In this document: positions 54,636 through 63,067 of the stretch, in pieces
Layout: each line of letters starts with the position of its first letter
Position numbering within the stretch: position 1 is the stretch's first letter
Notes under the pieces: model-generated
Told to the model about the DNA's origin: nothing
Databases searched by the model: none
The model's input: the letters and a program-made list of their open reading frames with translations, nothing else
Assembly: GCF_001021975.1 (NCBI RefSeq)
Contig: NZ_CP009928.1
Span: 558,001-622,000, forward strand
Origin: Chryseobacterium gallinarum
GTDB taxonomy: Bacteria; Bacteroidota; Bacteroidia; Flavobacteriales; Weeksellaceae
DNA: 64,000 bases
Reading direction: 5' to 3'
Position numbers and translations under genes: made by a program

Positions 54636-56258
54636 ATGCCTTTATCTTATGTCTATGGAGCATCCGAGGTTCCATTGTTAGGACAAACGATCGGAAAAAA
54701 CCTTAAAAATACTGTAGAAAAATACCCCCATCAAGAAGCCCTGGTTTGTGTACATCAAAACTACAGAGCTACCTATCAGGAATTTTACAATCAGACAACC
54801 GCTGTTTCAAAAGCATTAATATTCCTGGGAGCAAAGGCAGGGGATCGTATCGGAATATGGTCCTCAAACCGATATGAGTGGGTACTTTTACAATATGCTA
54901 CTGCCAGGATAGGTGTCATTCTTGTGAATATCAATCCGGCCTATAGGACACACGAACTTACTTATGTGATCAACCAGTCTGAAATCAGGTTTATTTTTTC
55001 GGCTTTACATTTTAAAACCAGCAATTATAAAGAGATGGTGGAATATGCCAAAGAAGTATGTCCTTCCCTTGAGCATGAAATTTTCTTCGACGACAACTGG
55101 GAAGAATTTGTCAACAAAGGACAGGATATTTCTGATGAAGTCCTCCACAGCTTTGAGGAACATGTTCAGTTTGATGATCCCGTTAATATCCAATACACTT
55201 CAGGAACTACAGGATTTCCCAAAGGAGTCACTCTCTCCCATCATAATATTTTGAATAATGGTTATTTTATCGGGGTACGGTTAAAATATACGGAAAAAGA
55301 CAGGGTCTGCATTCCTGTACCATTTTATCATTGCTTCGGAATGGTCATCGGGAATATATGCTGTACTTCCCATGGTGCCTGCATGGTGATTCCTAATGAC
55401 AGTTTTGATCCGGATATCACATTGAAAACTGTTTCTGATGAAAAATGCACCTCTCTGTACGGAGTGCCTACCATGTTCATTGCAGAATTAGCAGTAAAAA
55501 ATTTTGAAACCTATGATTTTTCAAGCTTAAGAACCGGTGTTATGGCAGGATCAGTATGTCCTCCTGAAATTATGAAAAAGGTGGAAAACCTGATGAATAT
55601 TAAAGAAATGAGTATCTGTTATGGAATGACGGAAACATCTCCCGTCTCTACTCAAACCCTGATCGGCACCCCGTTGGAAAAACAAATCAGTACAGTGGGA
55701 ACGGTGCAGGATCATCTTGAGATAAAAATCATCGATGAAAACGGAAGAATAGTTAACCGTGGAGAACACGGTGAGCTTTGTACAAGAGGCTATTCTGTCA
55801 TGCTTAAATACTGGAATGATCCTGAAAATACCAAAAAGGTACTGGATGATGCCCGATGGATGCATACCGGAGATATGGCAGTAATGGATAAAGACGGATA
55901 TATTACCATTTCCGGCAGAATTAAAGATCTTATTATCCGTGGTGGCGAAAACATTTCACCTAAAGAAATTGAAGATTTCTTATATACCTATACTCATATT
56001 CTGGATGTTCAGATCATTGGAGTGCCCAGTGAAAAATTTGGTGAAGAAGTGATGGCATGGGTAAAAGTAAGAAAAGGATTCAATATTACTGAAGAGGAAC
56101 TGCTGGAATACTGTAAAGGCAGGATTGCCCATTATAAAATACCAAAATACTGGAAGTTTGTTGACGAGTTTCCAATGACTATTTCCGGCAAGATACGAAA
56201 GGTTGAAATGCGGGAAATTTCCATAAGAGAATTAGGGCTGGAAAGACATAAGGCTTAA
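54636..56258 (+). CDS. Fatty-acyl-CoA synthetase (AMP-binding)
   Basis: A 540-residue ANL-superfamily enzyme. The AMP/ATP motif is IQYTSGTTGFPKG near residue 187, CYGMTETSPVS is the A5 motif, MHTGDMAVMD the A7 region, and GRIKDLIIRGGENISP the A8 hinge. The C-terminal lysine lies in ISGKIRK. It activates a fatty acid to acyl-CoA through an acyl-adenylate. The size and motifs fit medium- or long-chain acyl-CoA synthetases. The gene stands alone and ends at a hairpin shared with rpoN. Confidence 0.92.
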   Translation: MPLSYVYGASEVPLLGQTIGKNLKNTVEKYPHQEALVCVHQNYRATYQEFYNQTTAVSKALIFLGAKAGDRIGIWSSNRYEWVLLQYATARIGVILVNINPAYRTHELTYVINQSEIRFIFSALHFKTSNYKEMVEYAKEVCPSLEHEIFFDDNWEEFVNKGQDISDEVLHSFEEHVQFDDPVNIQYTSGTTGFPKGVTLSHHNILNNGYFIGVRLKYTEKDRVCIPVPFYHCFGMVIGNICCTSHGACMVIPNDSFDPDITLKTVSDEKCTSLYGVPTMFIAELAVKNFETYDFSSLRTGVMAGSVCPPEIMKKVENLMNIKEMSICYGMTETSPVSTQTLIGTPLEKQISTVGTVQDHLEIKIIDENGRIVNRGEHGELCTRGYSVMLKYWNDPENTKKVLDDARWMHTGDMAVMDKDGYITISGRIKDLIIRGGENISPKEIEDFLYTYTHILDVQIIGVPSEKFGEEVMAWVKVRKGFNITEEELLEYCKGRIAHYKIPKYWKFVDEFPMTISGKIRKVEMREISIRELGLERHKA

Positions 56259-56318
56259 TTTTATCCTTAAAGTTAAGAGTATTAAAAGCAACTTCACTTT
56301 TAAACAAAGTAAAAAAAC

Positions 56319-56347
56319 AAAAAGCATTTCGGTTTGAAATGCTTTTT
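56319..56347. terminator. Bidirectional terminator between the acyl-CoA synthetase gene and rpoN
   Basis: A 12-base stem (AAAAAGCATTTC/GAAATGCTTTTT) with a five-base loop, with T-runs on both strands, between convergent genes. Confidence 0.85.
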
Positions 56348-56352
56348 TATTA

Positions 56353-57816
56353 TTAAAGTTCTTTTCTTAATCTAGCTACGGGGATATTGAGCTGTTCACG
56401 ATATTTCGCAATTGTTCTTCTGGCAATATTATAGCCTTGTTCTTTTAAGATCACCACCAGCGCATCATCTGTCAGCGGTTTTCTCTTATTCTCTTTGTTG
56501 ATCACTTCCTGAAGATGGGTTTTAATCTCTTTTGTGGAAACTTCTTCTCCATCATCATTAGTCAGACTATCTGAGAATAAATCTTTAAGGTATATGATTC
56601 CGTTAGGAGTATCGGCATATTTGCTTTTCACTACCCTTGAGATCGTAGAAATATCAAACCCCGTAATATCTGCGATATCCTTTAAAATCATCGGCTTCAG
56701 GGATTTTTCGTCTCCTGTGATGAAATAATCTTTCTGGAATTTGACAATTGCCGTAATGGTTTGCAGCAAGGTATTCTGACGCTGGTTAATAGCATCAATA
56801 TACCATTTGGCAGCGTCCAACTTCTGCTTAATAAACAATGCAGCCTGTTTATGTTCAGATGAATTCTTATCATGCGAATAAGTAGTAAGAATATCTTTAT
56901 ACTCTTCAGATACTCTTAAAGTAGGTGCATTTTTGCTGTTAAGCATAGGAATTACCTGTCCGTCTTTCACCTGGATTACAAAATCCGGGATGATTTCCTG
57001 ATTGATAGTAATGGTTTGTGTATCAAAGTTTCCTCCTACTTTCGGGGATAATTTTGAAATTTCATCCAGTGCATCTTTCAGGTCATCCTCTTCGATATCA
57101 TATTTCTGGATGATTTTATTATAATGCTTATTGGTAAGAGCTTCAAACTGGTTTCTCAGAATATTAGCTGCCAGGGACACTGCTTTGTCCGAACTTACCT
57201 TCTTCTCTATCTGTAACAATAAACACTCCTGAAGGCCTCTGGCACCTACACCAGGCGGATCCAGCTTCTGAACATAGTTTTCGAGGACATCCTCTACTTT
57301 TTCTTTGGTAGTATAGATTCCTTGTGAGAAAGCGAGATCATCAACAATAGATTTGATTTCCCTTCTCAGATAACCGTCGGTATCCAGGTTTCCAATAAGA
57401 TATTCCGCAATCTTCAGGTCTTCATCATTGATATTGACAAGATGGATTTGTTCCATTAAATAATCATATAACGACTGCCCTTCTGTTAAAAGGCTTTCAT
57501 TATCAAATTCCTCATCGTCCGGAGAATAGTTGCTGGATGCAGTTTTATAGCTTGGTTCATCGTCATAGAGATACTCATTGACGTCAAAATCTGTTTCGAT
57601 GCTTTCTGTACCCTCATCCTGATAAGCGTCTTCCAGAGAAGAAAAATCATCTTCTTTAGAATCCTCCTTTACAATTTCCAAAGCAGGGTTTTCTTCTAAC
57701 TCTCTCTCCAACTCCTCTTCAAATTCAAGAGTATGAAGCTGGATAAGCTTCATCAACTGGATCTGCTGAGGGGCCAGCTTTTGTCCTAATTTGAGTTGTA
57801 AGTGTTGTTTAAGCAT
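56353..57816 (-). CDS. rpoN: RNA polymerase sigma-54 factor
   Basis: A 487-residue sigma-54. Region I is the Gln/Leu-rich activator-interacting domain (KLAPQQIQLMKLIQLHT), region II is acidic, the core-binding domain follows, and the RpoN box is ARRTIAKYREQL near the C-terminus. It needs an AAA+ enhancer-binding activator, none of which is in the window. It directs transcription from -24/-12 promoters. Confidence 0.96.
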   Translation of the reverse strand: MLKQHLQLKLGQKLAPQQIQLMKLIQLHTLEFEEELERELEENPALEIVKEDSKEDDFSSLEDAYQDEGTESIETDFDVNEYLYDDEPSYKTASSNYSPDDEEFDNESLLTEGQSLYDYLMEQIHLVNINDEDLKIAEYLIGNLDTDGYLRREIKSIVDDLAFSQGIYTTKEKVEDVLENYVQKLDPPGVGARGLQECLLLQIEKKVSSDKAVSLAANILRNQFEALTNKHYNKIIQKYDIEEDDLKDALDEISKLSPKVGGNFDTQTITINQEIIPDFVIQVKDGQVIPMLNSKNAPTLRVSEEYKDILTTYSHDKNSSEHKQAALFIKQKLDAAKWYIDAINQRQNTLLQTITAIVKFQKDYFITGDEKSLKPMILKDIADITGFDISTISRVVKSKYADTPNGIIYLKDLFSDSLTNDDGEEVSTKEIKTHLQEVINKENKRKPLTDDALVVILKEQGYNIARRTIAKYREQLNIPVARLRKEL

Positions 57817-57934
57817 ATTCGTATTTGCGTTTTAACATAACATATTCTACGAATTTAATAAATTTATTTGATAAAAAGTATATTTAGCATGATTTTTGCA
57901 TTATACATCTCAACATAATAAACTATTAAAGAAT

Positions 57935-57969
57935 AAAAAAAGCCTTAATTTCTCATTAAGGCTTTTTTT
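57935..57969 (-). terminator. Terminator of asnS
   Basis: A 15-base stem (AAAAAAAGCCTTAAT/ATTAAGGCTTTTTTT) with a five-base loop directly after the asnS stop. Confidence 0.88.
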
Positions 57970-57975
57970 ATTGTT

Positions 57976-59424
57976 CTAGAATTCAGCGCTTTTCGGCGTT
58001 CTTGGGAAAGGAATTACATCTCTGATATTAGTCATTCCCGTTACAAAAAGAACAAGTCTTTCTAATCCTAATCCAAAGCCTGCATGAGGTACAGAACCGA
58101 ATTTTCTGGTATCAAGATACCACCAAAGCTCATGCTCATCTACGTGCATATCTGCCATTTTCTGTTTCAATACATCTAATCTGGCCTCTCTTTCAGATCC
58201 TCCGATAATCTCACCGATACCCGGGAATAAAACATCCATTGCGGCAACGGTTTTGTTGTCATCATTCAGTTTCATATAAAAAGCCTTGATCTCCTTCGGA
58301 TAGTCAAATAATACTACCGGGCTTTCAAAGTGCTTTTCAACCAGATATCTTTCATGCTCAGACTGAAGATCTGCTCCCCAGGCCTCCACCGGATAAGCGA
58401 ATTTTCCTTTTTTATTTTCTTTTGAATTTAATAAAATCTCAATGGCTTCTGTATAACTTACACGCTTGAAACGCTTAGCTACAACATTCTGAAGCTTTTC
58501 AATAAGACCTTCTTTTGCTCTTTCTTTTTCAGGCTTTGTTTTCTGCTCTTCAGCAAAACGTTTATCCAGGAACTCAAGGTCGTCTTTACAATTATCCAAT
58601 ACATACTGGATCACATATTTTAAGAAATCTTCGGCAAGGTCGATGTTATCTTCCAGGTTATTGAAGGCAACCTCCGGTTCAATCATCCAGAACTCGGCAA
58701 GATGTCTCGTTGTGTTTGAATTTTCAGCACGGAAGGTAGGTCCGAAAGTATAAATTCTTCCCAATCCCATGGCTGCTGTTTCTCCCTCAAGCTGACCTGA
58801 AACCGTAAGGTTGGTCTTTCTTCCAAAGAAATCCTGTGTAAAATCAATTCCGCCATCTTCCGTTCTTGGCATATTGTTCAGATCAAAATTGGTTACTCCA
58901 AACATTTCTCCAGCTCCTTCCGCATCAGCCCCCGTGATTACCGGCGTATTGATATAGAAAAACTGGTTTTGGTTAAAGAATGAATGAACGGCAAAACTAA
59001 CAGCGTGGCGCACTCTGAAAACAGCACCGAATAAGTTGGTTCTGAATCTTAAGTGGGCCTGCTCACGAAGTTTTTCCAGGCTATGTTTTTTAGGCTGAAG
59101 AATGGTACTTTGAAGATCGTCGGTAAAGTTATCCCCTAAAATGATAATCTTTTTAGCAATAATCTCTACAGATTGACCTGCTCCCTGGCTTTCCACTACT
59201 TCACCTACTACTTTAAGGGAAGAAGCCGTACTGATTTTTTTGATAAGTTCTTCATCAAAATTTTCGAAATCAACAACTATCTGCAAATTATTAATCGTAG
59301 AACCATCATTAAGTGCAATAAAGCGATTAGCACGGAAGGTTCTTACCCATCCGTAAACTGTAATGTCATGATGTAATACTTTCTTGTAATCCTTCAGGAT
59401 TTCTTTGATCGTTTGCTTTTTCAT
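57976..59424 (-). CDS. asnS: Asparaginyl-tRNA synthetase
   Basis: A 482-residue class IIb synthetase. The N-terminal OB-fold anticodon domain is visible in [14 protein letters not shown]. Motif 2 is [15 protein letters not shown] and motif 3 is [15 protein letters not shown] near the C-terminus. The [12 protein letters not shown] region and overall length separate it from AspRS. It charges tRNA-Asn. A TAACTTTG promoter element lies upstream. Confidence 0.95.
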   Translation of the reverse strand: MKKQTIKEILKDYKKVLHHDITVYGWVRTFRANRFIALNDGSTINNLQIVVDFENFDEELIKKISTASSLKVVGEVVESQGAGQSVEIIAKKIIILGDNFTDDLQSTILQPKKHSLEKLREQAHLRFRTNLFGAVFRVRHAVSFAVHSFFNQNQFFYINTPVITGADAEGAGEMFGVTNFDLNNMPRTEDGGIDFTQDFFGRKTNLTVSGQLEGETAAMGLGRIYTFGPTFRAENSNTTRHLAEFWMIEPEVAFNNLEDNIDLAEDFLKYVIQYVLDNCKDDLEFLDKRFAEEQKTKPEKERAKEGLIEKLQNVVAKRFKRVSYTEAIEILLNSKENKKGKFAYPVEAWGADLQSEHERYLVEKHFESPVVLFDYPKEIKAFYMKLNDDNKTVAAMDVLFPGIGEIIGGSEREARLDVLKQKMADMHVDEHELWWYLDTRKFGSVPHAGFGLGLERLVLFVTGMTNIRDVIPFPRTPKSAEF

Positions 59425-59462
59425 TGTTGATGATAAATTTTTTATATAAAAATTAATGTTGG

Positions 59463-59470
59463 CAAAGTTA
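59463..59470 (-). promoter_or_regulatory. Putative asnS promoter -7 element
   Basis: TAACTTTG on the minus strand matches TAnnTTTG, 39 bases before the asnS start. Confidence 0.5.
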
Positions 59471-59783
59471 CAAAAAATCAGCGCAATTTGATGGTTGCAC
59501 TATCTTTAAAATCATTTAAACAATCAGATTAAAGAAATTCATTATTCTCATCATATATGAAAATAAAAAATTAACTGAAAAAATTAACTTTGAAAAAGGT
59601 TATAAAGTGACCAAATTCATAATCTTCATAAAACACATGGTAGCCATGGTAAACAAAATCCGGACAGCTGCTCAATAGTAACAACGGAAGCCTTGGCTTT
59701 GATCAAAGAAAAAAGAAGGTGTTTTTTTAAAGATATATGACGAATAAAGAACTAAGTCAAAAGTTAACAGAGCAAGAAGACAA
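59471..59783. other. Intergenic region between asnS and rimM
   Basis: About 310 bases without a convincing gene. A plus-strand TAACTTTG (59585-59592) and a downstream AAGCCTTGGCTT palindrome with a later T-run (about 59721-59729) could bound a small transcript, but no known RNA family is recognised. The plus-strand frame from 59737 reads through rimM antisense and is rejected. Confidence 0.35.
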
Positions 59784-60326
59784 TTATTCGTCTTTTTTAG
59801 ATGGAACCAGGAATACGTCCATCAGGCCTTCCGGCAGCTGCATTTTAATGAATCGTTCTTCCCTGTTGACTTCCAGAATCCAGTCTTTGATCAATGGAAT
59901 AACAATTTCCCTGCCTTCAAATCCCAGAATGAAATAATTTTGAGCAGTTTGATCGTTTACAGATCGGATAACACCACAGTCATTATTATTTTCATCAAGG
60001 ATATTATACCCTATAATCTCGTGGTAGTAGAATTGTTTTCCTGAAAGTTTAGGCAATGTAGAGAGAGGTAGGTAAACGCTTTTACCTAAAACCTGGTCTA
60101 CCATTGCTTCAGAGGAATTTTTGAATGCAATATTCAGAGCATCTAGTTTGCTCCATGATGATTTTTCAATAAAAAATGGAACCAATAATCCGTTGATTTC
60201 AACGAATATTGATTCCAGTTTATTGTAAAGCTCGGGTTGGTCGGTATCCAATTTAAGGATCACATTACCCGCAAGTCCATGTCTGCGTGTGATTTTACCT
60301 AAAAAATAGCAATCTTCTTTACGCAT
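59784..60326 (-). CDS. rimM: 16S rRNA processing protein RimM
   Basis: A 180-residue protein with the RimM N-terminal barrel (YFLGKITRRHGLAGNVILKL) and PRC-like C-terminal part (IIGYNILDENNNDCG, IVIPLIKDWILEVN). It assists maturation of the 30S head. It follows rpsP by 15 bases, the usual order. The trmD and rplS genes that complete this operon in many bacteria are not next to it. Confidence 0.93.
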   Translation of the reverse strand: MRKEDCYFLGKITRRHGLAGNVILKLDTDQPELYNKLESIFVEINGLLVPFFIEKSSWSKLDALNIAFKNSSEAMVDQVLGKSVYLPLSTLPKLSGKQFYYHEIIGYNILDENNNDCGVIRSVNDQTAQNYFILGFEGREIVIPLIKDWILEVNREERFIKMQLPEGLMDVFLVPSKKDE

Positions 60327-60341
60327 AACAAGGTTTTGTTC

Positions 60342-60905
60342 TTAAGCTTCAGTGTTTTCTTCAGTTTCAGCAGCAGGAGCTTCTCCTTCTGTAGCTTCAG
60401 TAACTTCTTCAGCAGGTGCATTTGCAGCTTCTTCAGCAGCTTTAGCATCAGCTTCAGCTTGTGCAGCTGCAGCAATTCTGGCTTCGTTTACTTTTGCTTC
60501 AGCTTCTAAAGCAGCTTTTTTAGCATCAGCCTGTGCTTTAGATAATCCTTCTACTTTACCTTGTACTTTAGCATCTTTAGCTTCTACCCAAGCATTGAAT
60601 CTTTTTTCAGCTTCAGCTTCGTCAAAAGCTCCTTTAGCTACACCACCTTGTAAGTGTTTTTTGTAAAGGGCACCTTTGTAAGAAAGGATAGCTCTAGCAG
60701 TATCAGTAGGCTGAGCACCGTTGTTTAACCACTTCACAGCAGAATCAACGTTCAATTCGATAGTTGCCGGGTTAGTAATTGGGTTGTAAGTTCCTAGTTT
60801 TTCGATGAATCTACCATCTCTTCTAGCTCTTGAATCTGCAACCACGATGTGGAAAAAAGGTTTTCCTTTTTTACCGTGTCTTTGTAATCTGATTTTTACT
60901 GACAT
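60342..60905 (-). CDS. rpsP: 30S ribosomal protein S16 with long C-terminal extension
   Basis: The first 85 residues or so are a standard S16 (VKIRLQRHGKKGKPFFHIVV, DGRFIEKLGTYNP). The protein continues to 187 residues with a Lys/Ala/Glu-rich tail that becomes strongly acidic at the end. Typical bacterial S16 is 80-90 residues; extended forms are common in Flavobacteriia as I recall. It is the first gene of the rpsP-rimM pair and has a TATCTTTG promoter element upstream. Confidence 0.95.
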   Translation of the reverse strand: MSVKIRLQRHGKKGKPFFHIVVADSRARRDGRFIEKLGTYNPITNPATIELNVDSAVKWLNNGAQPTDTARAILSYKGALYKKHLQGGVAKGAFDEAEAEKRFNAWVEAKDAKVQGKVEGLSKAQADAKKAALEAEAKVNEARIAAAAQAEADAKAAEEAANAPAEEVTEATEGEAPAAETEENTEA

Positions 60906-60953
60906 AATGTTTGAATTTTACGGGAACTCGTCCCAGTTAAATATTTAAGAGTG

Positions 60954-60961
60954 CAAAGATA
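60954..60961 (-). promoter_or_regulatory. Putative rpsP promoter -7 element
   Basis: TATCTTTG on the minus strand matches TAnnTTTG, 49 bases before the start. The leader between them contains a small GGGA/TCCC hairpin. Confidence 0.55.
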
Positions 60962-61019
60962 ATAAAAAAGTTTGAAGTAAAAAGCTTCAGGTAAAAAGTT
61001 TTATATATTCAAATTATTT

Positions 61020-61106
61020 TTCCCAGAAGCCGGGAACCTGCTTTCGCTACTCGCTTTTTTCTTTTGCAAAGAAAAAGAGCTCAGACAGGCCGCTCAATCA
61101 GGGCTA
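61020..61106. repeat. Probable interspersed palindromic repeat
   Basis: The 87 bases directly after the nitroreductase stop contain a near-perfect inverted repeat (61053-61080, centre TTGCAA) flanked by AGCCCTGATTGAGCGG and GCGAAAGCAGG on the minus strand. This resembles, from memory, a repeat found many times in Chryseobacterium genomes. It directly abuts a shortened reading frame. Confidence 0.5.
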
Positions 61107-61619
61107 TTAAACCAGATTTCCCATATAAAAAAGTCCCAGACATTTCTGATTTTCTTCTATCGTTAAAGAATCTTTCAGATGACTGACGATTCCCGGAGAG
61201 CTCCAGTAACATCCGATATTATTGGCTGTACAAGTAAGATACATATTCTGTACCGCCATGGAAGTTGCTGCAATTTCTTCCCATTCCGGAACCATTCCGC
61301 TAAAACTAACAACAATAGACACAACAACATTAGCCTTATTAATTTTAAAGCCTATATCGTTATATTTTTTTTCCAGAAAAAGTTGTTCGGGTTGAGTAGA
61401 TTTATAGATGGCCTGCATTTCCAAAGCCAGCTGAGCTTTTTCTTCTCCTTTGAATATTTTAAAACGCCATGGTTTTGTACGTTTATGATTGGGAGCTAAT
61501 GTGGCTGAGTGTAAAATTTCATCAATGACTTCCTGGGAAATTTCTGCGTCTGTATAATCTTTTGGAAAAATACTTCTTCGTTGCTCTATGATTTCTTTTA
61601 AAACGTCTGCTTTGTTCAT
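61107..61619 (-). CDS. Nitroreductase family protein, shortened C-terminus
   Basis: About 170 residues from the ATG at 61617-61619 (MNKADVLKEIIEQRRSIFP). Family features are RRSIFP at the FMN-binding N-terminus, LAPNHKRTKPWRFKIF, SMAVQNMYLTCTANNIGCYWSS and CLGLFYMG. The frame ends directly after GLFYMGNLV, where relatives (YdjA-like) usually continue about 15-25 residues. A palindromic repeat begins at the stop, so the end was probably lost. FMN contacts near the C-terminus may be affected. Activity is uncertain. Confidence 0.82.
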   Translation of the reverse strand: MNKADVLKEIIEQRRSIFPKDYTDAEISQEVIDEILHSATLAPNHKRTKPWRFKIFKGEEKAQLALEMQAIYKSTQPEQLFLEKKYNDIGFKINKANVVVSIVVSFSGMVPEWEEIAATSMAVQNMYLTCTANNIGCYWSSPGIVSHLKDSLTIEENQKCLGLFYMGNLV

Positions 61620-61624
61620 AGATG

Positions 61625-61632
61625 CAAAATTA
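61625..61632 (-). promoter_or_regulatory. Putative nitroreductase promoter -7 element
   Basis: TAATTTTG on the minus strand ends six bases before the ATG, so transcription would begin at or very near the start codon. Confidence 0.4.
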
Positions 61633-61729
61633 CAAAAAAGCGGTATTGAAAAGTGAAAACCGGTAAGCAAAAACTGAAATTAACAGACCTTCTGCTCATC
61701 CTGCTGCATTATAGCTTTCTCACACCATA

Positions 61730-62179
61730 TTATAACACCTCTACAATTTCCTGGTGAATATTATTTAAGGTGAAAGCAGCCCCTGGTTTCATGCCCATCA
61801 TCTTTTTCGCCATAGGACTCTCCGGAGATATTGCATAGAATCTGTCACCTTCAAAGAAAAATTCTCCTAACGAAACTGAAATATAGAACCGGGCCTTATT
61901 GGTGATCACCAGGGAACCCAGCTGAACCCTGTCTGTAGCAGTGTTTAAAACTTTTGCCATGTTCCTTTTAAGGTCATTCAGTGCACCCAGTTGCCGCTGC
62001 ATCTGATAAATTTCCTCCTGCATTTCTTCTCTCATGCTATCATATTTCGGAGTCTTTTTAATATCACGGCTCGCTTCCAGAGTGAATTCAATAAAATTTT
62101 TAAGTTTTTCAATTTTTCCAGCGATCGTCATTTTTACAAAATTCCTGATATCGCTTTTTTCAAATACAATCTTCTCCAT
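61730..62179 (-). CDS. GreA/GreB-like transcription factor
   Basis: About 149 residues from the ATG at 62177-62179 (MEKIVFEKSDIRNFV); the longer frame to 62317 is AT-rich and aromatic, unlike the protein. The N-terminal half is a coiled coil (SMREEMQEEIYQMQRQLGA). The C-terminal half is a GreA/GreB FKBP-like domain with VQLGSLVITNKARFYISVS and ISPESPMAKKMMGMKPG. The acidic tip motif of GreA (DLSENAEY) is not seen, so it may act on RNA polymerase without stimulating transcript cleavage. Confidence 0.8.
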   Translation of the reverse strand: MEKIVFEKSDIRNFVKMTIAGKIEKLKNFIEFTLEASRDIKKTPKYDSMREEMQEEIYQMQRQLGALNDLKRNMAKVLNTATDRVQLGSLVITNKARFYISVSLGEFFFEGDRFYAISPESPMAKKMMGMKPGAAFTLNNIHQEIVEVL

Positions 62180-62290
62180 ACATCGATTCTTTATATAAAG
62201 ATAATATTTTTTGAAATAATATCTATAATTTTTACTTTTTATAAAACAATCAATTTTTATGCAAAAACAAAAGAATATCCGTATTTGTCC

Positions 62291-62322
62291 ATAAAAAAAA
62301 GCCTTGCAAAATAACAAGGCTT
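62291..62322 (-). terminator. Terminator of the SRPBCC gene
   Basis: AAGCCTTG/CAAGGCTT stem with an eight-base loop followed by eight T residues on the minus strand, just after the SRPBCC stop. Confidence 0.85.
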
Positions 62323-62328
62323 CTATTT

Positions 62329-62853
62329 TTATTTTTCTGTCAGTTTCTTAAGTTCTTCTAATCCCTGGCCAAACATTTTATCCATATTACTGTCCATCAT
62401 CGGCTTCATCGGTTTCATCATGGTGGTTAATTCATTATCAATCATCCAGGTCACTTTTGTTCCGTTCCCGTCCGGGGTTAATACAATATTGCTTTTCGCC
62501 TTTCCGTCAAAAGGTTTGATAAAGTGAAGCTGTGTACCCAATTTTTCATTGGGCACAATTTCGGTAACAGATTGCTCTCCCTCACTACCCTCTCCTTTCC
62601 AATGGTAAGAATCACCTACTTTATCTCCTTCTCCCGAATAAGTAACAGAAAAGTTTTTGATCTCCTTCGAAAATGGGTCCCAGCTATTGTATGCCTTTAA
62701 AGAACCTACATGCTGCCATACTTTTTCTTTTGGAGCATTAATGACAACAGATTTCTCATAATGATAATCTTTGCTGAAGAATAGTATGGCAATTACAGCG
62801 TATACTACAACCAGCAGGATAATGATACCGATAATTTTCAAGAATGTTTTCAT
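62329..62853 (-). CDS. SRPBCC family protein
   Basis: A 174-residue protein with an N-terminal membrane anchor (IIGIIILLVVVYAVIAILFF) followed by a polyketide-cyclase/START-like domain: VVINAPKEKVWQHVGSLKAY, NSWDPFSKEI and VTWMIDNELTTMMKP. This fold binds hydrophobic ligands. The specific function is unknown. The gene has its own promoter element and terminator. Confidence 0.87.
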   Translation of the reverse strand: MKTFLKIIGIIILLVVVYAVIAILFFSKDYHYEKSVVINAPKEKVWQHVGSLKAYNSWDPFSKEIKNFSVTYSGEGDKVGDSYHWKGEGSEGEQSVTEIVPNEKLGTQLHFIKPFDGKAKSNIVLTPDGNGTKVTWMIDNELTTMMKPMKPMMDSNMDKMFGQGLEELKKLTEK

Positions 62854-62906
62854 AGTTTATCTATTTAAAATTATTACTCGTAATGACGATGTCTCCAATC
62901 TGTTTC

Positions 62907-62914
62907 CAAAATTA
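62907..62914 (-). promoter_or_regulatory. Putative SRPBCC promoter -7 element
   Basis: TAATTTTG on the minus strand matches TAnnTTTG, 54 bases before the start. Confidence 0.4.
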
Positions 62915-62972
62915 AATATTCACTCTGCATACTCTCTTTCCATATGACAAGATTAATTAAAGGTAAGGCATT

Positions 62973-63006
62973 TTTGTCACATCAGGATATTCAGGCATTA
63001 TTTTTG
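62973..63006 (+). promoter_or_regulatory. Promoter of the M3 metallopeptidase gene
   Basis: A TTTG (62973-62976) and TATTTTTG (62999-63006) separated by 22 bases match the Bacteroidota -33/-7 arrangement, 62 bases before the start. Confidence 0.55.
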
Positions 63007-63067
63007 AGCTTTGCAGTTCTGATTCACGATGAATCCTTACATTTACTCTAAATAAAATTTGAAAAAA

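Noticed and set aside
59737..59937. Plus-strand 66-residue ORF
   Set aside because: Most of it is antisense to rimM.
60352..60666. Ala/Ser-rich plus-strand ORF
   Set aside because: It is the antisense shadow of the Ala/Glu-rich S16 tail.
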